Source: Tabrizicola sp. TH137 (lineage in GTDB: Bacteria > Pseudomonadota > Alphaproteobacteria > Rhodobacterales > Rhodobacteraceae). From it: a stretch of 64,000 nt of DNA. Shown in pieces: positions 8,649 through 17,492 of the stretch. The notes under the pieces are model-generated. The model was not told the origin of the DNA and searched no databases. It was given only the letters and a program-made list of their open reading frames with translations. The stretch lies in assembly GCF_002855575.1 (NCBI RefSeq), contig NZ_PKRQ01000002.1, forward strand, positions 682,001 to 746,000, read 5' to 3'. A program made the position numbers and the translations under genes. How positions within the stretch are numbered: the first letter of the stretch is position 1; each line of letters opens with the position of its first letter.

Positions 8649-9665
8649 ATGCTTCTCCCCGCCAAAAAGGCCCAGCAGATTGCCAAGAACGCCGCGCCGC
8701 GGCGCTTTGTCTTCCTGCTTCTGGACCGATTCACGATGCTGCCCTTCGCCGGCGCGATCGAACCGCTGCGGGTGGCCAACCGCATCTCGGGCGAGACGCT
8801 CTATGTCTGGAAACTGGCAGGCGAAGGCGGCGACACGGCCACCTGTTCCAACGGGGCCTCGTTCAAGCTGGATATGGGACTGGACGAGATCGACCGCGAG
8901 GATACGCTTCTGGTCTGTGGCGGGATCGACGTGCAGAAGGCCACCACCAAGGGCGTGCTGAACTGGCTGCGGCGCGAGGCGCGGCGCGGCGTCACGGTGG
9001 GCGGGCTTTGCACCGGGGCCTATGCCGTGGCCAAGGCCGGGCTTCTGGACGGCAAGAAGGCCACCATCCATTGGGAGAACCAGGATGGCTTCCTTGAGGA
9101 ATTCGAGGATGTGAAGCTGACGAAATCCGTCTTCGTGATGGATGGCAACCGCTGGTCCACGGCGGGCGGCACCTCCTCCATCGACCTGATGCTGAAGGTG
9201 ATCGCCGCCGATCATGGCGAAGACCTCGCCAATACCGTGGCCGATCAGCTCATCTATTCCTCGATCCGCACCGATCAGGACACGCAGCGCCTGTCGATCC
9301 CCACCCGGATCGGGGTGCGGCATCCGAAACTGTCCCAGGTCATCCAGATGATGGAAGGCAATATCGAAGACCCGATGTCGCCCGCCGATCTGGCCGAAGA
9401 GGTGGGCATGTCCACCCGGCAGTTGGAACGGCTGTTCCGCCGCTATCTCAACCGCTCGCCCAAGCGCTATTACATGGAACTGCGGCTGCAAAAGGCGCGC
9501 AACCTGCTGATGCAGACGGATATGAGCGTGATCAACGTGGCGCTCGCCTGCGGTTTCGCCTCGCCCTCGCATTTCTCCAAATGCTATCGCGCGCATTACA
9601 ACACCACGCCCTATCGCGAACGCGGCACGCAGGGCGGCGGGACGGGCGTGCGGCTGTCGATCTGA
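8649..9665 (+). CDS. GlxA-family (DJ-1/PfpI plus AraC) transcriptional regulator
   Basis: A 338-residue regulator. Residues about 15-190 form a class I glutamine-amidotransferase/DJ-1-like domain with the nucleophile-elbow sequence [12 protein letters not shown]. Residues about 240-330 carry two AraC helix-turn-helix units ([21 protein letters not shown] and [20 protein letters not shown]). Related proteins such as GbdR and CdhR control glycine betaine, dimethylglycine or carnitine use. A dimethylglycine-dehydrogenase-like gene lies 10 kb downstream, but a link is only inferred. ATG 8649 is preferred over an upstream in-frame start at 8547. An imperfect TGTCG...CGACA dyad sits at 8619-8633 in front of it. 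Confidence 0.87.
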   Translation: MLLPAKKAQQIAKNAAPRRFVFLLLDRFTMLPFAGAIEPLRVANRISGETLYVWKLAGEGGDTATCSNGASFKLDMGLDEIDREDTLLVCGGIDVQKATTKGVLNWLRREARRGVTVGGLCTGAYAVAKAGLLDGKKATIHWENQDGFLEEFEDVKLTKSVFVMDGNRWSTAGGTSSIDLMLKVIAADHGEDLANTVADQLIYSSIRTDQDTQRLSIPTRIGVRHPKLSQVIQMMEGNIEDPMSPADLAEEVGMSTRQLERLFRRYLNRSPKRYYMELRLQKARNLLMQTDMSVINVALACGFASPSHFSKCYRAHYNTTPYRERGTQGGGTGVRLSI

Positions 9666-9673
9666 CCGCCGCG

Positions 9674-11002
9674 ATGCTGGGCCGTCGAACGGTGATCGGG
9701 CTTCTGGCGGCGGGGTCTTTCGGCATGGCGGCACGGGCGGCAGAGGGGTGGCGCATCGCGGTGATCGGTGCCGGCATGGCGGGCCTCGCCGCCGCGCGGG
9801 CGCTGCGCGACGCCGGGGCCGAGGTGACGGTCTTCGAGGCGCGCGACCGCATCGGCGGGCGGGTCTGGACGGATCGGTCATGGCCCGGCCTGCCGGTGGA
9901 CATGGGGGCAAGCTGGATTCACGGCCTGACCGGCAACCCCCTGACGGCCCTTGCCCGCGAAGCGGGCGCCGCGCTGCACCCGACCGATTACGCAAGCGCG
10001 GCCGCCTTCGGCGCGGGCCGCGAACGCCCCTACCCTGCGGAACCCTGGGAGATGCTGGCGGCGGCGCAGGACCGCGCCTGGCAGGGAGACAGCGACCTTT
10101 CCCTTCGTGCGGCGGTGGAGGCATCGCCCGACTGGGCCGCCATGACGGCGGCGGAACGCGATGCCTTCCGGGCAGCGGTTCACCGGATTGTGGAACATGA
10201 ATACGGGGCCGATTGGGGCGCCCTCTCCGCCTGGTCCTATGACGAGGCCGAAGCCTTCGGCGGCGGTGATGCGCTTTTCCCGCAGGGCTATGACCAACTG
10301 GCCAGCCATGCCGCCCGGGGACTCGCCATCCGCCTCGGCGCAAGGCTGACGGCGGTAAGGGCCACGCGCGACGGGCTCAGCCTGACCTTTGCCGAAGGGT
10401 CGGAGACGGAGGCCGATGCGATGGTCTGCACCCTGCCCCTCGGCGTGCTGCAATCGAGCGATGTGACCTTCGACCCGCCCCTCGCCCCATCGCGGCAGGC
10501 GGCCATCGAAAACCTCGGCATGGGGCTTCTGAACAAATGCTGGCTGCGCTTTGACGCGCCCCCGCCGGTTCCTGCGGCGGACTGGATCCTGAACCTCGGC
10601 CCGCCCGCCGATCTCTGGCCCGAATGGGTGAACCCCTCCGCCGCCGCGCCTGCGCCCCTGCTTCTGGCCTTCAACGCAGGCCCCCGCGCCGAGGAGGTGG
10701 AGGCGCTGGATGACGCCGCCACCCTGTCATCGGCCCATGCGGCGCTGAAGGGCATGTTCGGCAGCGCCTTCCGCGCCCCCCGTGCCGCGAAGGTCAGCCG
10801 CTGGCGCGCCGATCCGTTTGCCTATGGGTCCTATTCCTTCCGTGCCATCGGCAGCGGCGCCGACACGCGCCGCGCTCTGGCCGGGCTGGATTGGGACGGG
10901 CGGCTCGCCTTCGCAGGCGAGGCCGCCTCTGCCGATCATCCTTCCACCGTCCACGGCGCCTGGCTTTCGGGGCTGGCCGCCGCCGAAGACCTGCTCGGCT
11001 GA
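9674..11002 (+). CDS. Tat-exported FAD-dependent amine oxidase (polyamine oxidase-like)
   Basis: A 442-residue flavoprotein with an N-terminal twin-arginine-type signal (GRRTVIGLLAAGSFGMAARA, cleavage near residue 23). The FAD Rossmann motif follows (IAVIGAGMAGLAAARAL), then FEARDRIGGRVWT and the C-terminal FAD loop FAGEAASADHPSTVHGAW. These are hallmarks of flavin amine oxidases (monoamine/polyamine oxidase, lysine-demethylase fold). The probable site is the periplasm and the substrate is an amine, unidentified. ATG 9674 follows the regulator stop by only eight bases, so the two genes are likely cotranscribed. Confidence 0.82.
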   Translation: MLGRRTVIGLLAAGSFGMAARAAEGWRIAVIGAGMAGLAAARALRDAGAEVTVFEARDRIGGRVWTDRSWPGLPVDMGASWIHGLTGNPLTALAREAGAALHPTDYASAAAFGAGRERPYPAEPWEMLAAAQDRAWQGDSDLSLRAAVEASPDWAAMTAAERDAFRAAVHRIVEHEYGADWGALSAWSYDEAEAFGGGDALFPQGYDQLASHAARGLAIRLGARLTAVRATRDGLSLTFAEGSETEADAMVCTLPLGVLQSSDVTFDPPLAPSRQAAIENLGMGLLNKCWLRFDAPPPVPAADWILNLGPPADLWPEWVNPSAAAPAPLLLAFNAGPRAEEVEALDDAATLSSAHAALKGMFGSAFRAPRAAKVSRWRADPFAYGSYSFRAIGSGADTRRALAGLDWDGRLAFAGEAASADHPSTVHGAWLSGLAAAEDLLG

Positions 11003-11006
11003 GGCC

Positions 11007-12119
11007 TCAGCCGCCCGGGGTCAGGCGATAGGCCGCCCCGTCCAGCACCGACAGGAACCAGATCGACCCGTCCGGTGCCTCCACGATGTCGCGCACGCGG
11101 CCTGTCTGATCGCTCTCGATCCGCTCTTCGGCGAACCCCGCCTCGGGGTCCAGACGGCTGATGAAACTGGTGTTGAGCGATCCGGTGAAGATATCCCCCT
11201 TCCAGTCGGGGAACAGATCGCCCTGATAGAAGATCATCCCCGAAGGCGCGATGGAGGGGTCCCAGTAATGCAGGGGCTGCTCCATCCCCGCCTTTTCCGT
11301 TCCCTCGCCGATGCGGCCCCCGCCGTAATCCTCGCCATAGGTGATGACGGGCCAGCCATAGTTGCGCCCTTCCTCCACCCGGTTGACCTCATCACCGCCC
11401 TGCGCGCCATGCTCCACCAGCCAGAGAGCCCCGTCCGGCCCCAGCGTCGCGCCCTGCGCATTGCGATGGCCCAGCGAATAGACCCCCGGCCGATGCCCCG
11501 GCAGGCTGGTCGCCGGGCTGCCGTCGCGGTTGAGGTGGATCACCTTTCCCTCCACCCGCGCGGGGTCCTGCGACTCCAACCCTTCCGGCCCGGTGCCCCG
11601 GTCGCCCGTCGTCAGGAAGACCGTGCCATCCCCCGCCTCCACCAGACGCGATCCGAAATGCCGCCCGCCCCGCACGGCATCGCCGTGATAGAGCGTGGCA
11701 AACCCTTCCAGCCGCGTGCCATCCGCCGACAAGACGCCCTTGCCCACTGCCGTCGCCGCCCCGCCATCCAGCGGCATCGCGTAACTCAGCCAGACCTCGC
11801 GGCTTTGCGCGAAATCGCGCGGCACCATCACATCCAGCAACCCGCCCTGCCCCTGGGCAAAGACCTCCGGCACACCCGCGATGGCGACTGTCTCGCCCCC
11901 GGCCACGCGCAGCAGCCGCCCGTCCCTTTCCGTCACCAGCACTGCCCCATCCGGTAGGAAGCCGATGGCCCAGGGCTCTTCCAGCCCGGTCACCATCGCC
12001 TCCACCCGCAGCGGGCCGGCAGAGCTGTCCACCGTCGCGGCCCCGCTGGCGAAGGCCGTCAGGGGCAAGACCGCGGCCAGCGCGGCGGGGGCAAGGGAAA
12101 GGCGGGCGTGGCGTGACAT
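11007..12119 (-). CDS. PQQ-dependent sugar dehydrogenase family protein (Yli/sorbosone type)
   Basis: A 370-residue secreted beta-propeller of the GSDH/soluble aldose sugar dehydrogenase family. There is a signal peptide ([20 protein letters not shown]), then EEPWAIGFLPDGAVLVTERDGRL, the conserved LGHRNAQGATLGPDGALW block and VEHGAQGGDEVNRVEEGRNY (PQQ and Ca2+ region), ending in VEAPDGSIWFL. It probably oxidises aldoses or related compounds in the periplasm. ATG 12119 is supported by a GGAGG site, although the frame is open to 12260. It converges on the amine oxidase gene with four bases between the stops. Confidence 0.86.
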   Translation of the reverse strand: MSRHARLSLAPAALAAVLPLTAFASGAATVDSSAGPLRVEAMVTGLEEPWAIGFLPDGAVLVTERDGRLLRVAGGETVAIAGVPEVFAQGQGGLLDVMVPRDFAQSREVWLSYAMPLDGGAATAVGKGVLSADGTRLEGFATLYHGDAVRGGRHFGSRLVEAGDGTVFLTTGDRGTGPEGLESQDPARVEGKVIHLNRDGSPATSLPGHRPGVYSLGHRNAQGATLGPDGALWLVEHGAQGGDEVNRVEEGRNYGWPVITYGEDYGGGRIGEGTEKAGMEQPLHYWDPSIAPSGMIFYQGDLFPDWKGDIFTGSLNTSFISRLDPEAGFAEERIESDQTGRVRDIVEAPDGSIWFLSVLDGAAYRLTPGG

Positions 12120-12304
12120 CAAGGAACCTCCTGCATTTGGCAGGCAGGTGGGCGCACCTGCGGTTGAATCAAGTCGCCTCACGCCCTTCTGATCCCGTTC
12201 CGGCCCGGAATCCTGCCGAAAAACCCATCCGCCAAGTGCTTTTCTTTTGATCACAAGCACATTAGGTTCGCGTCAGGACACAGATCCAACCAGGGAGTTA
12301 CCCA

Positions 12305-13486
12305 ATGAAGAAACTGCTGCTCGCCTCGACCGCCACCGCGCTTTTCGCCGGTGCCGCCATGGCCGAGGACGTCAAGATCGGGATTCTGCTCGGCTTCACC
12401 GGCCCGCTGGAATCCATCACCCCGGCCATGGGCTCGGGCGCGGAACTCGCGATCAAGGAAGTGAATGACTCCGGCAAGTTCGGCCTCGGCACCGTCGCCG
12501 GTGTGCGCGGTGACTCGACCTGCGTCGATGCCGCTGCCGCCACCGCCGCCGCCGAACGCCTCGTCACCGCCGATGGCGTGACCGCCATCATGGGCGCCGA
12601 CTGCTCGGGTGTCACCGGTGCCGTGCTTCAGAACGTGGCGCGTCCGAACGGGATCGGCATGATCTCGCCCTCGGCCACCTCGCCCGCGCTCTCGACCGCC
12701 GAAGATGACGGCCTGTTCTTCCGCACCGCGCCCTCCGACGCGCGCCAGGGCGAGATCATGGCCGACATCCTGACGGAAAAGGGCATCAAATCCGTCGCGC
12801 TGACCTATACCAACAACGACTACGGCAAGGGTCTGGCCGACAGCTTCGCGGCGGCCTTCGGCGCCAAGGGCGGTTCGGTGACGATCTCCACCCCGCATGA
12901 AGACGGCAAGGCCGACTATTCGGCCGAAGTCGCCTCGCTGGCCGCGGCCGGTGGCGAGATGCTGGTCGTCGCGGGCTATGTCGATCAGGGCGGCAAGGGC
13001 GTGATCCAGGCCTCGCTCGACTCGGGCGCCTTCTCGACCTTCTACCTCGTGGACGGCATGTATGGCGAAAGCCTGATCGAAGCCATCGGCGAACCGCTGA
13101 ACGGCTCTTTCGGCGCGGTGCCCGGCACCGACTCGGAAGGGGCGGCCAAATTCCAGGAAATGGCCACCGCCGCCGGTTTCGACGGTACCTCGGCCTTCGC
13201 GCCGGAATCCTATGACGCTGCCGCGCTCATCATGATGGCGATGGCTGCCGCCAACTCGACCAATTCCAAGGATTGGGCGGGCAAGGTTCTGGATCTGGCC
13301 AATGCCCCCGGCGAACCGATCCAGCCCGGCGAACTCGGCAAGGCGCTGGAACTGATCGCTGCTGGCACCGACATCGACTATGTCGGCGCGACCGCGGTGG
13401 AACTGATCGGGCCGGGCGAATCCGCCGGCAACTACCGCCAGTACGAGATCAAGGACGGCAAGATCGAAACGGTCGGCTTCCGTTGA
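12305..13486 (+). CDS. Branched-chain amino acid ABC transporter, periplasmic binding protein
   Basis: A 393-residue periplasmic substrate-binding protein of the LivJ/K (Peripla_BP_6) family. The signal peptide ends at AGAAMA. The mature chain starts with EDVKIGILLGFTGPLESITPA and contains TAIMGADCSGVTGAV, which precedes the ligand-binding serine region (ISPSATSPALS). Only two cysteines are seen, which could form a disulfide. It is the first gene of the livG-livF-livH-livM cluster and has a clear GGGAG ribosome site. A GTGCTT...AAGCAC dyad (12236-12260) lies in its upstream region. A hairpin after the gene probably lowers expression of the transporter genes relative to the binding protein. 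Confidence 0.93.
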   Translation: MKKLLLASTATALFAGAAMAEDVKIGILLGFTGPLESITPAMGSGAELAIKEVNDSGKFGLGTVAGVRGDSTCVDAAAATAAAERLVTADGVTAIMGADCSGVTGAVLQNVARPNGIGMISPSATSPALSTAEDDGLFFRTAPSDARQGEIMADILTEKGIKSVALTYTNNDYGKGLADSFAAAFGAKGGSVTISTPHEDGKADYSAEVASLAAAGGEMLVVAGYVDQGGKGVIQASLDSGAFSTFYLVDGMYGESLIEAIGEPLNGSFGAVPGTDSEGAAKFQEMATAAGFDGTSAFAPESYDAAALIMMAMAAANSTNSKDWAGKVLDLANAPGEPIQPGELGKALELIAAGTDIDYVGATAVELIGPGESAGNYRQYEIKDGKIETVGFR

Positions 13487-13519
13487 TCTGCCCCTTGACA
13501 TGAGCTAAGGCATCAGGCG

Positions 13520-13543
13520 CGGCCCGGGCATTGTCCCGGGCCG
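13520..13543 (+). terminator. Hairpin between the binding-protein gene and livG (attenuating terminator)
   Basis: A perfect 9-bp stem (CGGCCCGGG / CCCGGGCCG) with a six-base loop lies 33 bases after the binding-protein stop. There is no long T-tract, so partial termination or 3'-end protection is more likely than a full stop. This arrangement commonly gives excess binding protein over membrane components. Confidence 0.6.
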
Positions 13544-13617
13544 TTGCCATAATCAAAAGCCCCGCAGCGGCGCCGGCAAACGGCGTGCGGCCATGACGGG
13601 GCACAGGGGAACACCAC

Positions 13618-14412
13618 ATGATCGTTGTCGAAGACCTGCACAGGCATTTCGGCGGCTTCCATGCCGTCGATGGTGCCTCGCTGGAGATCAGGACCGGGTC
13701 CATCACGGGGCTGATCGGCCCCAATGGCGCGGGCAAGACCACGCTGTTCAACGTCATCGCCGGACGCCTGCCGCCCACCTCGGGCCGGGTGCTGATGGAT
13801 GGCGAGGAAATCACCGGCCTGCCGCCGCACGAACTGTTTCACAAGGGCCTGCTGCGGACCTTCCAGATCGCCCATGAATTCGGGTCGATGACCTGTCTGG
13901 AAAACCTGATGATGGTGCCCGCCCGCCAGAAGGGCGAAACGCTCTGGAACGCCTGGTTCAACCGCGGCGCGGTGGCCGAGGAAGAGGCCGCCATCCGCAA
14001 GAAGGCGCTGGAGGTGCTGGATTTCCTGACGATCAGCCATCTGGCAGACCAGAAGGCCAGCCAGATTTCGGGCGGCCAGAAAAAGCTTCTGGAACTGGGC
14101 CGGACGATGATGGTCGATGCCAAGATCGTCTTCCTCGATGAGGTCGGCGCGGGCGTGAACCGCACCCTGTTGAACACGATCGGCGATGCCATCGTCCGGC
14201 TGAACAAGGAACGCGGCTATACCTTCTGCGTGATCGAACATGACATGGATTTCATCGGCCGCCTCTGCGACCCGGTCATCTGCATGGCCGAAGGCAAGGT
14301 CCTGGCGCAGGGCACGGTGGATGAGGTGAAGAACGACGAACGCGTGATCGAGGCCTATCTCGGCACCGGCCTGAAGAACAAGGTCAAGCAGGAGGAGGCC
14401 GCCCATGGCTGA
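13618..14412 (+). CDS. livG: Branched-chain amino acid ABC transporter ATP-binding protein LivG
   Basis: A 264-residue ABC ATPase. It has a Walker A motif LIGPNGAGKTT near residue 34, an ABC signature ISGGQKKLLELG near 155 and a Walker B motif AKIVFLDEVGAGV followed by the H-loop VIEHDMDF. Glu-Val replaces the usual Glu-Pro after the Walker B aspartate, and GAGVNRTL follows, which is typical of some LivG proteins. The HEFGSMTCLENLMM segment is characteristic of the LivG branch. It overlaps livF by eight bases. Confidence 0.94.
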   Translation: MIVVEDLHRHFGGFHAVDGASLEIRTGSITGLIGPNGAGKTTLFNVIAGRLPPTSGRVLMDGEEITGLPPHELFHKGLLRTFQIAHEFGSMTCLENLMMVPARQKGETLWNAWFNRGAVAEEEAAIRKKALEVLDFLTISHLADQKASQISGGQKKLLELGRTMMVDAKIVFLDEVGAGVNRTLLNTIGDAIVRLNKERGYTFCVIEHDMDFIGRLCDPVICMAEGKVLAQGTVDEVKNDERVIEAYLGTGLKNKVKQEEAAHG

Positions 14413-15115
14413 TCCCTATCTGATCGGCGAGGCGATGACCGGCGGCTATGGCGGGGCGGATATCCTTCACGCCTGCACCATCGCGGTGGAAAAGGGCCAG
14501 ATCGCCGTGATCGTCGGCCCCAATGGCGCGGGGAAGTCCACCGCCATGAAGGCCGTCTTCGGCATGCTGAAACTGCGCGCAGGCCATGTGAAGCTGGATG
14601 GCGAGGATATCACCGCGCTTTCCCCGCAGGCCCGCGTGGCCAAGGGGATGGGCTTCGTGCCGCAGACCCACAACATCTTCACCTCGATGACGGTGGAAGA
14701 GAACCTGGAAATGGGCGCCTTCATCCGGCGCGACGATTTCAAGGACACGATGGCGCAGGTCTATGACCTTTTCCCGATCCTGAAGCAGAAGCGGCTGCAA
14801 CCGGCCGGGGAACTGTCGGGCGGCCAGCGCCAGCAGGTAGCCGTGGGCCGCGCGCTGATGACCCAGCCCAAGGTCCTGATGCTGGACGAACCCACGGCAG
14901 GCGTCAGCCCCATCGTGATGGACGAACTTTTCGACCGCATCATCGAGGTGGCGCGCACCGGCATCTCGATCCTCATGGTCGAACAGAACGCCCGGCAGGC
15001 GCTGGAGATCGCGGACAAGGGCTATGTCCTTGTCCAGGGCGCGAACCGCTTCACCGACACCGGAAAGGCGCTGCTTGCCGATCCGGAGGTCCGCCGTTCC
15101 TTCCTCGGGGGCTGA
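14405..15115 (+). CDS. livF: Branched-chain amino acid ABC transporter ATP-binding protein LivF
   Basis: A 236-residue ABC ATPase pairing with LivG. It has Walker A VGPNGAGKSTAMKAV near residue 38, signature LSGGQRQQVAVGRAL near 138, and Walker B PKVLMLDEPTAGVSP. The VPQTHNIFTSMTVEENLEMG stretch is typical of LivF. Its start lies within the end of livG, and its stop is three bases before livH, so translation is coupled through the cluster. Confidence 0.94.
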   Translation: MADPYLIGEAMTGGYGGADILHACTIAVEKGQIAVIVGPNGAGKSTAMKAVFGMLKLRAGHVKLDGEDITALSPQARVAKGMGFVPQTHNIFTSMTVEENLEMGAFIRRDDFKDTMAQVYDLFPILKQKRLQPAGELSGGQRQQVAVGRALMTQPKVLMLDEPTAGVSPIVMDELFDRIIEVARTGISILMVEQNARQALEIADKGYVLVQGANRFTDTGKALLADPEVRRSFLGG

Positions 15116-15118
15116 GCC

Positions 15119-16129
15119 ATGGATATCCTCAACGCCCTTGTGGCCTTTCTGAACTTCGTCTTCGTCCCCGCCCTCGCCTATGGCGCGCAGCTTGCGCTCG
15201 GCGCGCTGGGGGTGACGCTGATCTACGGGATCCTGCGCTTTTCCAATTTCGCGCATGGCGACACCATGGCCTTCGGCACGATGGTCACCATCCTCGTCAC
15301 CTGGTGGTTCCAGTCCATCGGCATCAGCTTCGGCGTGCTGCCGACCGCCCTGCTCGCCCTGCCCATCGGCATCGCGGTGACGGCGGCCTTCGCGCTTGGC
15401 ACCGACCGCGCGATCTATCGCTTCTACCGCAAGCAGAAGGCGGCGCCGGTGATCCTTGTCATGGTCTCGCTCGGCGTGATGTTCGTGATGAACGGCATCG
15501 TGCGCCTGATCATCGGGGTGGATGACCAGAACTTCGCCGATGGCGGGCGTTTCCTGATCTCGGCCGGGGATTTCAAGGAGATGACGGGGCTTGCCGAAGG
15601 GCTGGCCATCAAGGGCACCCAGGCGGTGACGGTGGTCACGGCCTTTGCCGTGATGGCCGCGCTCTTCTGGTTCCTTCAGAAGACCCGCACCGGCAAATCC
15701 ATGCGCGCCTTTTCCGACAACGAGGATCTGGCGCTCCTGTCCGGCATCAACCCCGACCGGGTGGTGCAGGTGACCTGGATCATCGCGGCGGCGCTGGCCA
15801 CCATCGCGGGGGTGCTTTACGGCCTCGACAAGAGCTTCAAGCCCTTCGTCTATTTCCAGCTTCTGCTGCCGATCTTCGCGGCGGCCATCGTGGGCGGCCT
15901 CGGCTCGCCCATCGGGGCCATCGCGGGCGGTTTCGTCATCGCCTTTTCCGAGGTGATGGTGACCTATGCCTGGAAGAAGGTCGTCACCTATCTGGTCCCC
16001 GAAAGCATGGCGCCGGACGGTCTGCTGCAACTGATGGGCACGGATTACAAATTCGCCGTCAGCTTCGCGATCCTGATCCTCGTCCTGATCTTCATGCCCA
16101 CGGGCCTGTTCAAGGGGAAATCGGTATGA
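15119..16129 (+). CDS. livH: Branched-chain amino acid ABC transporter permease LivH
   Basis: A 336-residue inner-membrane permease with about eight hydrophobic segments. It contains the family blocks GVTLIYGILRFSNFAHGDTMAFG near the N-terminus and TGKSMRAFSDNEDLALLSGIN, the cytoplasmic coupling loop that contacts the ATPases. FAAAIVGGLGSPIGAIAGGFV lies toward the C-terminus. It overlaps livM by four bases (ATGA). Confidence 0.94.
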   Translation: MDILNALVAFLNFVFVPALAYGAQLALGALGVTLIYGILRFSNFAHGDTMAFGTMVTILVTWWFQSIGISFGVLPTALLALPIGIAVTAAFALGTDRAIYRFYRKQKAAPVILVMVSLGVMFVMNGIVRLIIGVDDQNFADGGRFLISAGDFKEMTGLAEGLAIKGTQAVTVVTAFAVMAALFWFLQKTRTGKSMRAFSDNEDLALLSGINPDRVVQVTWIIAAALATIAGVLYGLDKSFKPFVYFQLLLPIFAAAIVGGLGSPIGAIAGGFVIAFSEVMVTYAWKKVVTYLVPESMAPDGLLQLMGTDYKFAVSFAILILVLIFMPTGLFKGKSV

Positions 16130-17424
16130 ACCGGAACCTTGCGCTTTTCGCGGGCGTCGGCCTGCTGTTTGTCCTGACGGGCGTGCTGCAAAGCTGGAAC
16201 CTTGCGCTGTCGATCCTGAACCTGTCGCTGATCTCGGCGATCATGGCCCTGGGAGTGAACATCCAGTGGGGCTATGCGGGCCTCTTCAACACCGGGATCA
16301 TGGGCTTTACCGCGCTGGGTGGTCTGGCGGTGGTCCTCGTCTCGGCCCGGCCCGTGGCCGAAGGCTGGGGCGCGGGCGGGCCGGGCATCCTGCTGGGCCT
16401 CTTCATCGGCGCCGCCTCCATCGCCGCCGCCATCTTCGCCTGGAACCGCCTGCCCCAGGGGCGGATGCGGATGATCGTCACGCTGGCCATCTGCGTGGCG
16501 GGTTTCGTCCTCTACCGTTCGGTCTTCGACCCTGCCGTTGTCGCGGTCGAGGCCTTCGACCCCGCCACCGCCGGCAATATCGGCGGGCTCGGCCTGTCGC
16601 CGACCCTGTCCTGGCCGGTGGGCGGCCTGCTGGCCGCCGCCGCCGCCTGGGTGATCGGCAAGGTCGCGCTGGGGCTGCGCTCCGACTACCTCGCCATCGC
16701 CACGCTCGGCATCGCCGAAATCGTGCTTGCGGTGATGAAGAACGAGGATTGGCTTGCCCGCGGCGTGAAGAACATCATCGATCTGCCCCGCCCCTGGCCC
16801 GTGCCTTACGAGGTGGATCTGCAACAGACCCCCGCCTTCACCGACTGGGCCACCCGCTGGGGCTTCGAGGTGACGACCGCCTCTTCCATCGTGGTCAAGC
16901 TGATGTATGCGGGCCTCTTCGTGCTGGTCCTGCTGGCGGTGATCTGGCTGTCGGAACGCGCGCTGAATTCGCCCTGGGGCCGGATGATGCGCGCCATCCG
17001 CGACAACGAGGTCTCTGCCGCCGCGATGGGCAAGGACGTGACGAAGCGGCACCTTCAGGTCTTCATCCTCGGCTCTGCCGTGGTGGGGATCGCGGGGGCC
17101 ATGTACACCTCGATGAACGGCCAGTTGACGCCGGGGGAATACAACCCGCTGCGTTTCACCTTCCTCGTCTGGGTCATGGTGATCGTCGGCGGGTCGGGCA
17201 ACAACTGGGGCGCGGTGCTGGGTGGCCTGCTGATCGGTTGGCTCTGGCTGATCGTGGAAAGCCTTGGCCCGCTGGTGATGGGCGGCCTCGTCGCGGGCCT
17301 GTCCGAGGGGCCGTTGAAGGCCCATCTCATCGACAGCGCGCAACACATGCGCCTGCTGACCATGGGGGTGATCCTGCTTCTCGTGCTGCGGTTCAGCCCG
17401 CGCGGCCTGATCCCCGAGAAATAG
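16126..17424 (+). CDS. livM: Branched-chain amino acid ABC transporter permease LivM
   Basis: A 432-residue permease, the partner of LivH. It has the family block NIQWGYAGLFNTGIMGFTALGG near residue 45, LRSDYLAIATLGIAEI near 185 and the coupling helix GRMMRAIRDNEVSAAAMGKDV near 285. The C-terminal part (VVGGSGNNWGAVLGGLLIG) is also conserved. An extra hydrophobic stretch around residues 90-160 makes it longer than the shortest LivM proteins. It is the last gene of the transporter cluster and is followed by a strong hairpin. Confidence 0.93.
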   Translation: MNRNLALFAGVGLLFVLTGVLQSWNLALSILNLSLISAIMALGVNIQWGYAGLFNTGIMGFTALGGLAVVLVSARPVAEGWGAGGPGILLGLFIGAASIAAAIFAWNRLPQGRMRMIVTLAICVAGFVLYRSVFDPAVVAVEAFDPATAGNIGGLGLSPTLSWPVGGLLAAAAAWVIGKVALGLRSDYLAIATLGIAEIVLAVMKNEDWLARGVKNIIDLPRPWPVPYEVDLQQTPAFTDWATRWGFEVTTASSIVVKLMYAGLFVLVLLAVIWLSERALNSPWGRMMRAIRDNEVSAAAMGKDVTKRHLQVFILGSAVVGIAGAMYTSMNGQLTPGEYNPLRFTFLVWVMVIVGGSGNNWGAVLGGLLIGWLWLIVESLGPLVMGGLVAGLSEGPLKAHLIDSAQHMRLLTMGVILLLVLRFSPRGLIPEK

Positions 17425-17445
17425 GTCCGGGCAGCCTGGCAAGCG

Positions 17446-17472
17446 AAAGGGGCGGCCCGAGGCCGCCCCTTT
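17446..17472. terminator. Bidirectional intrinsic terminator between livM and a chemoreceptor gene
   Basis: A perfect 12-bp stem (AAAGGGGCGGCC / GGCCGCCCCTTT) with a three-base loop. It has an A-run on one side and a T-run on the other, so it can stop transcription from both livM (+) and the convergent chemoreceptor gene (-). Confidence 0.8.
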
Positions 17473-17492
17473 CCATTTCCCAAGGCGGGGTG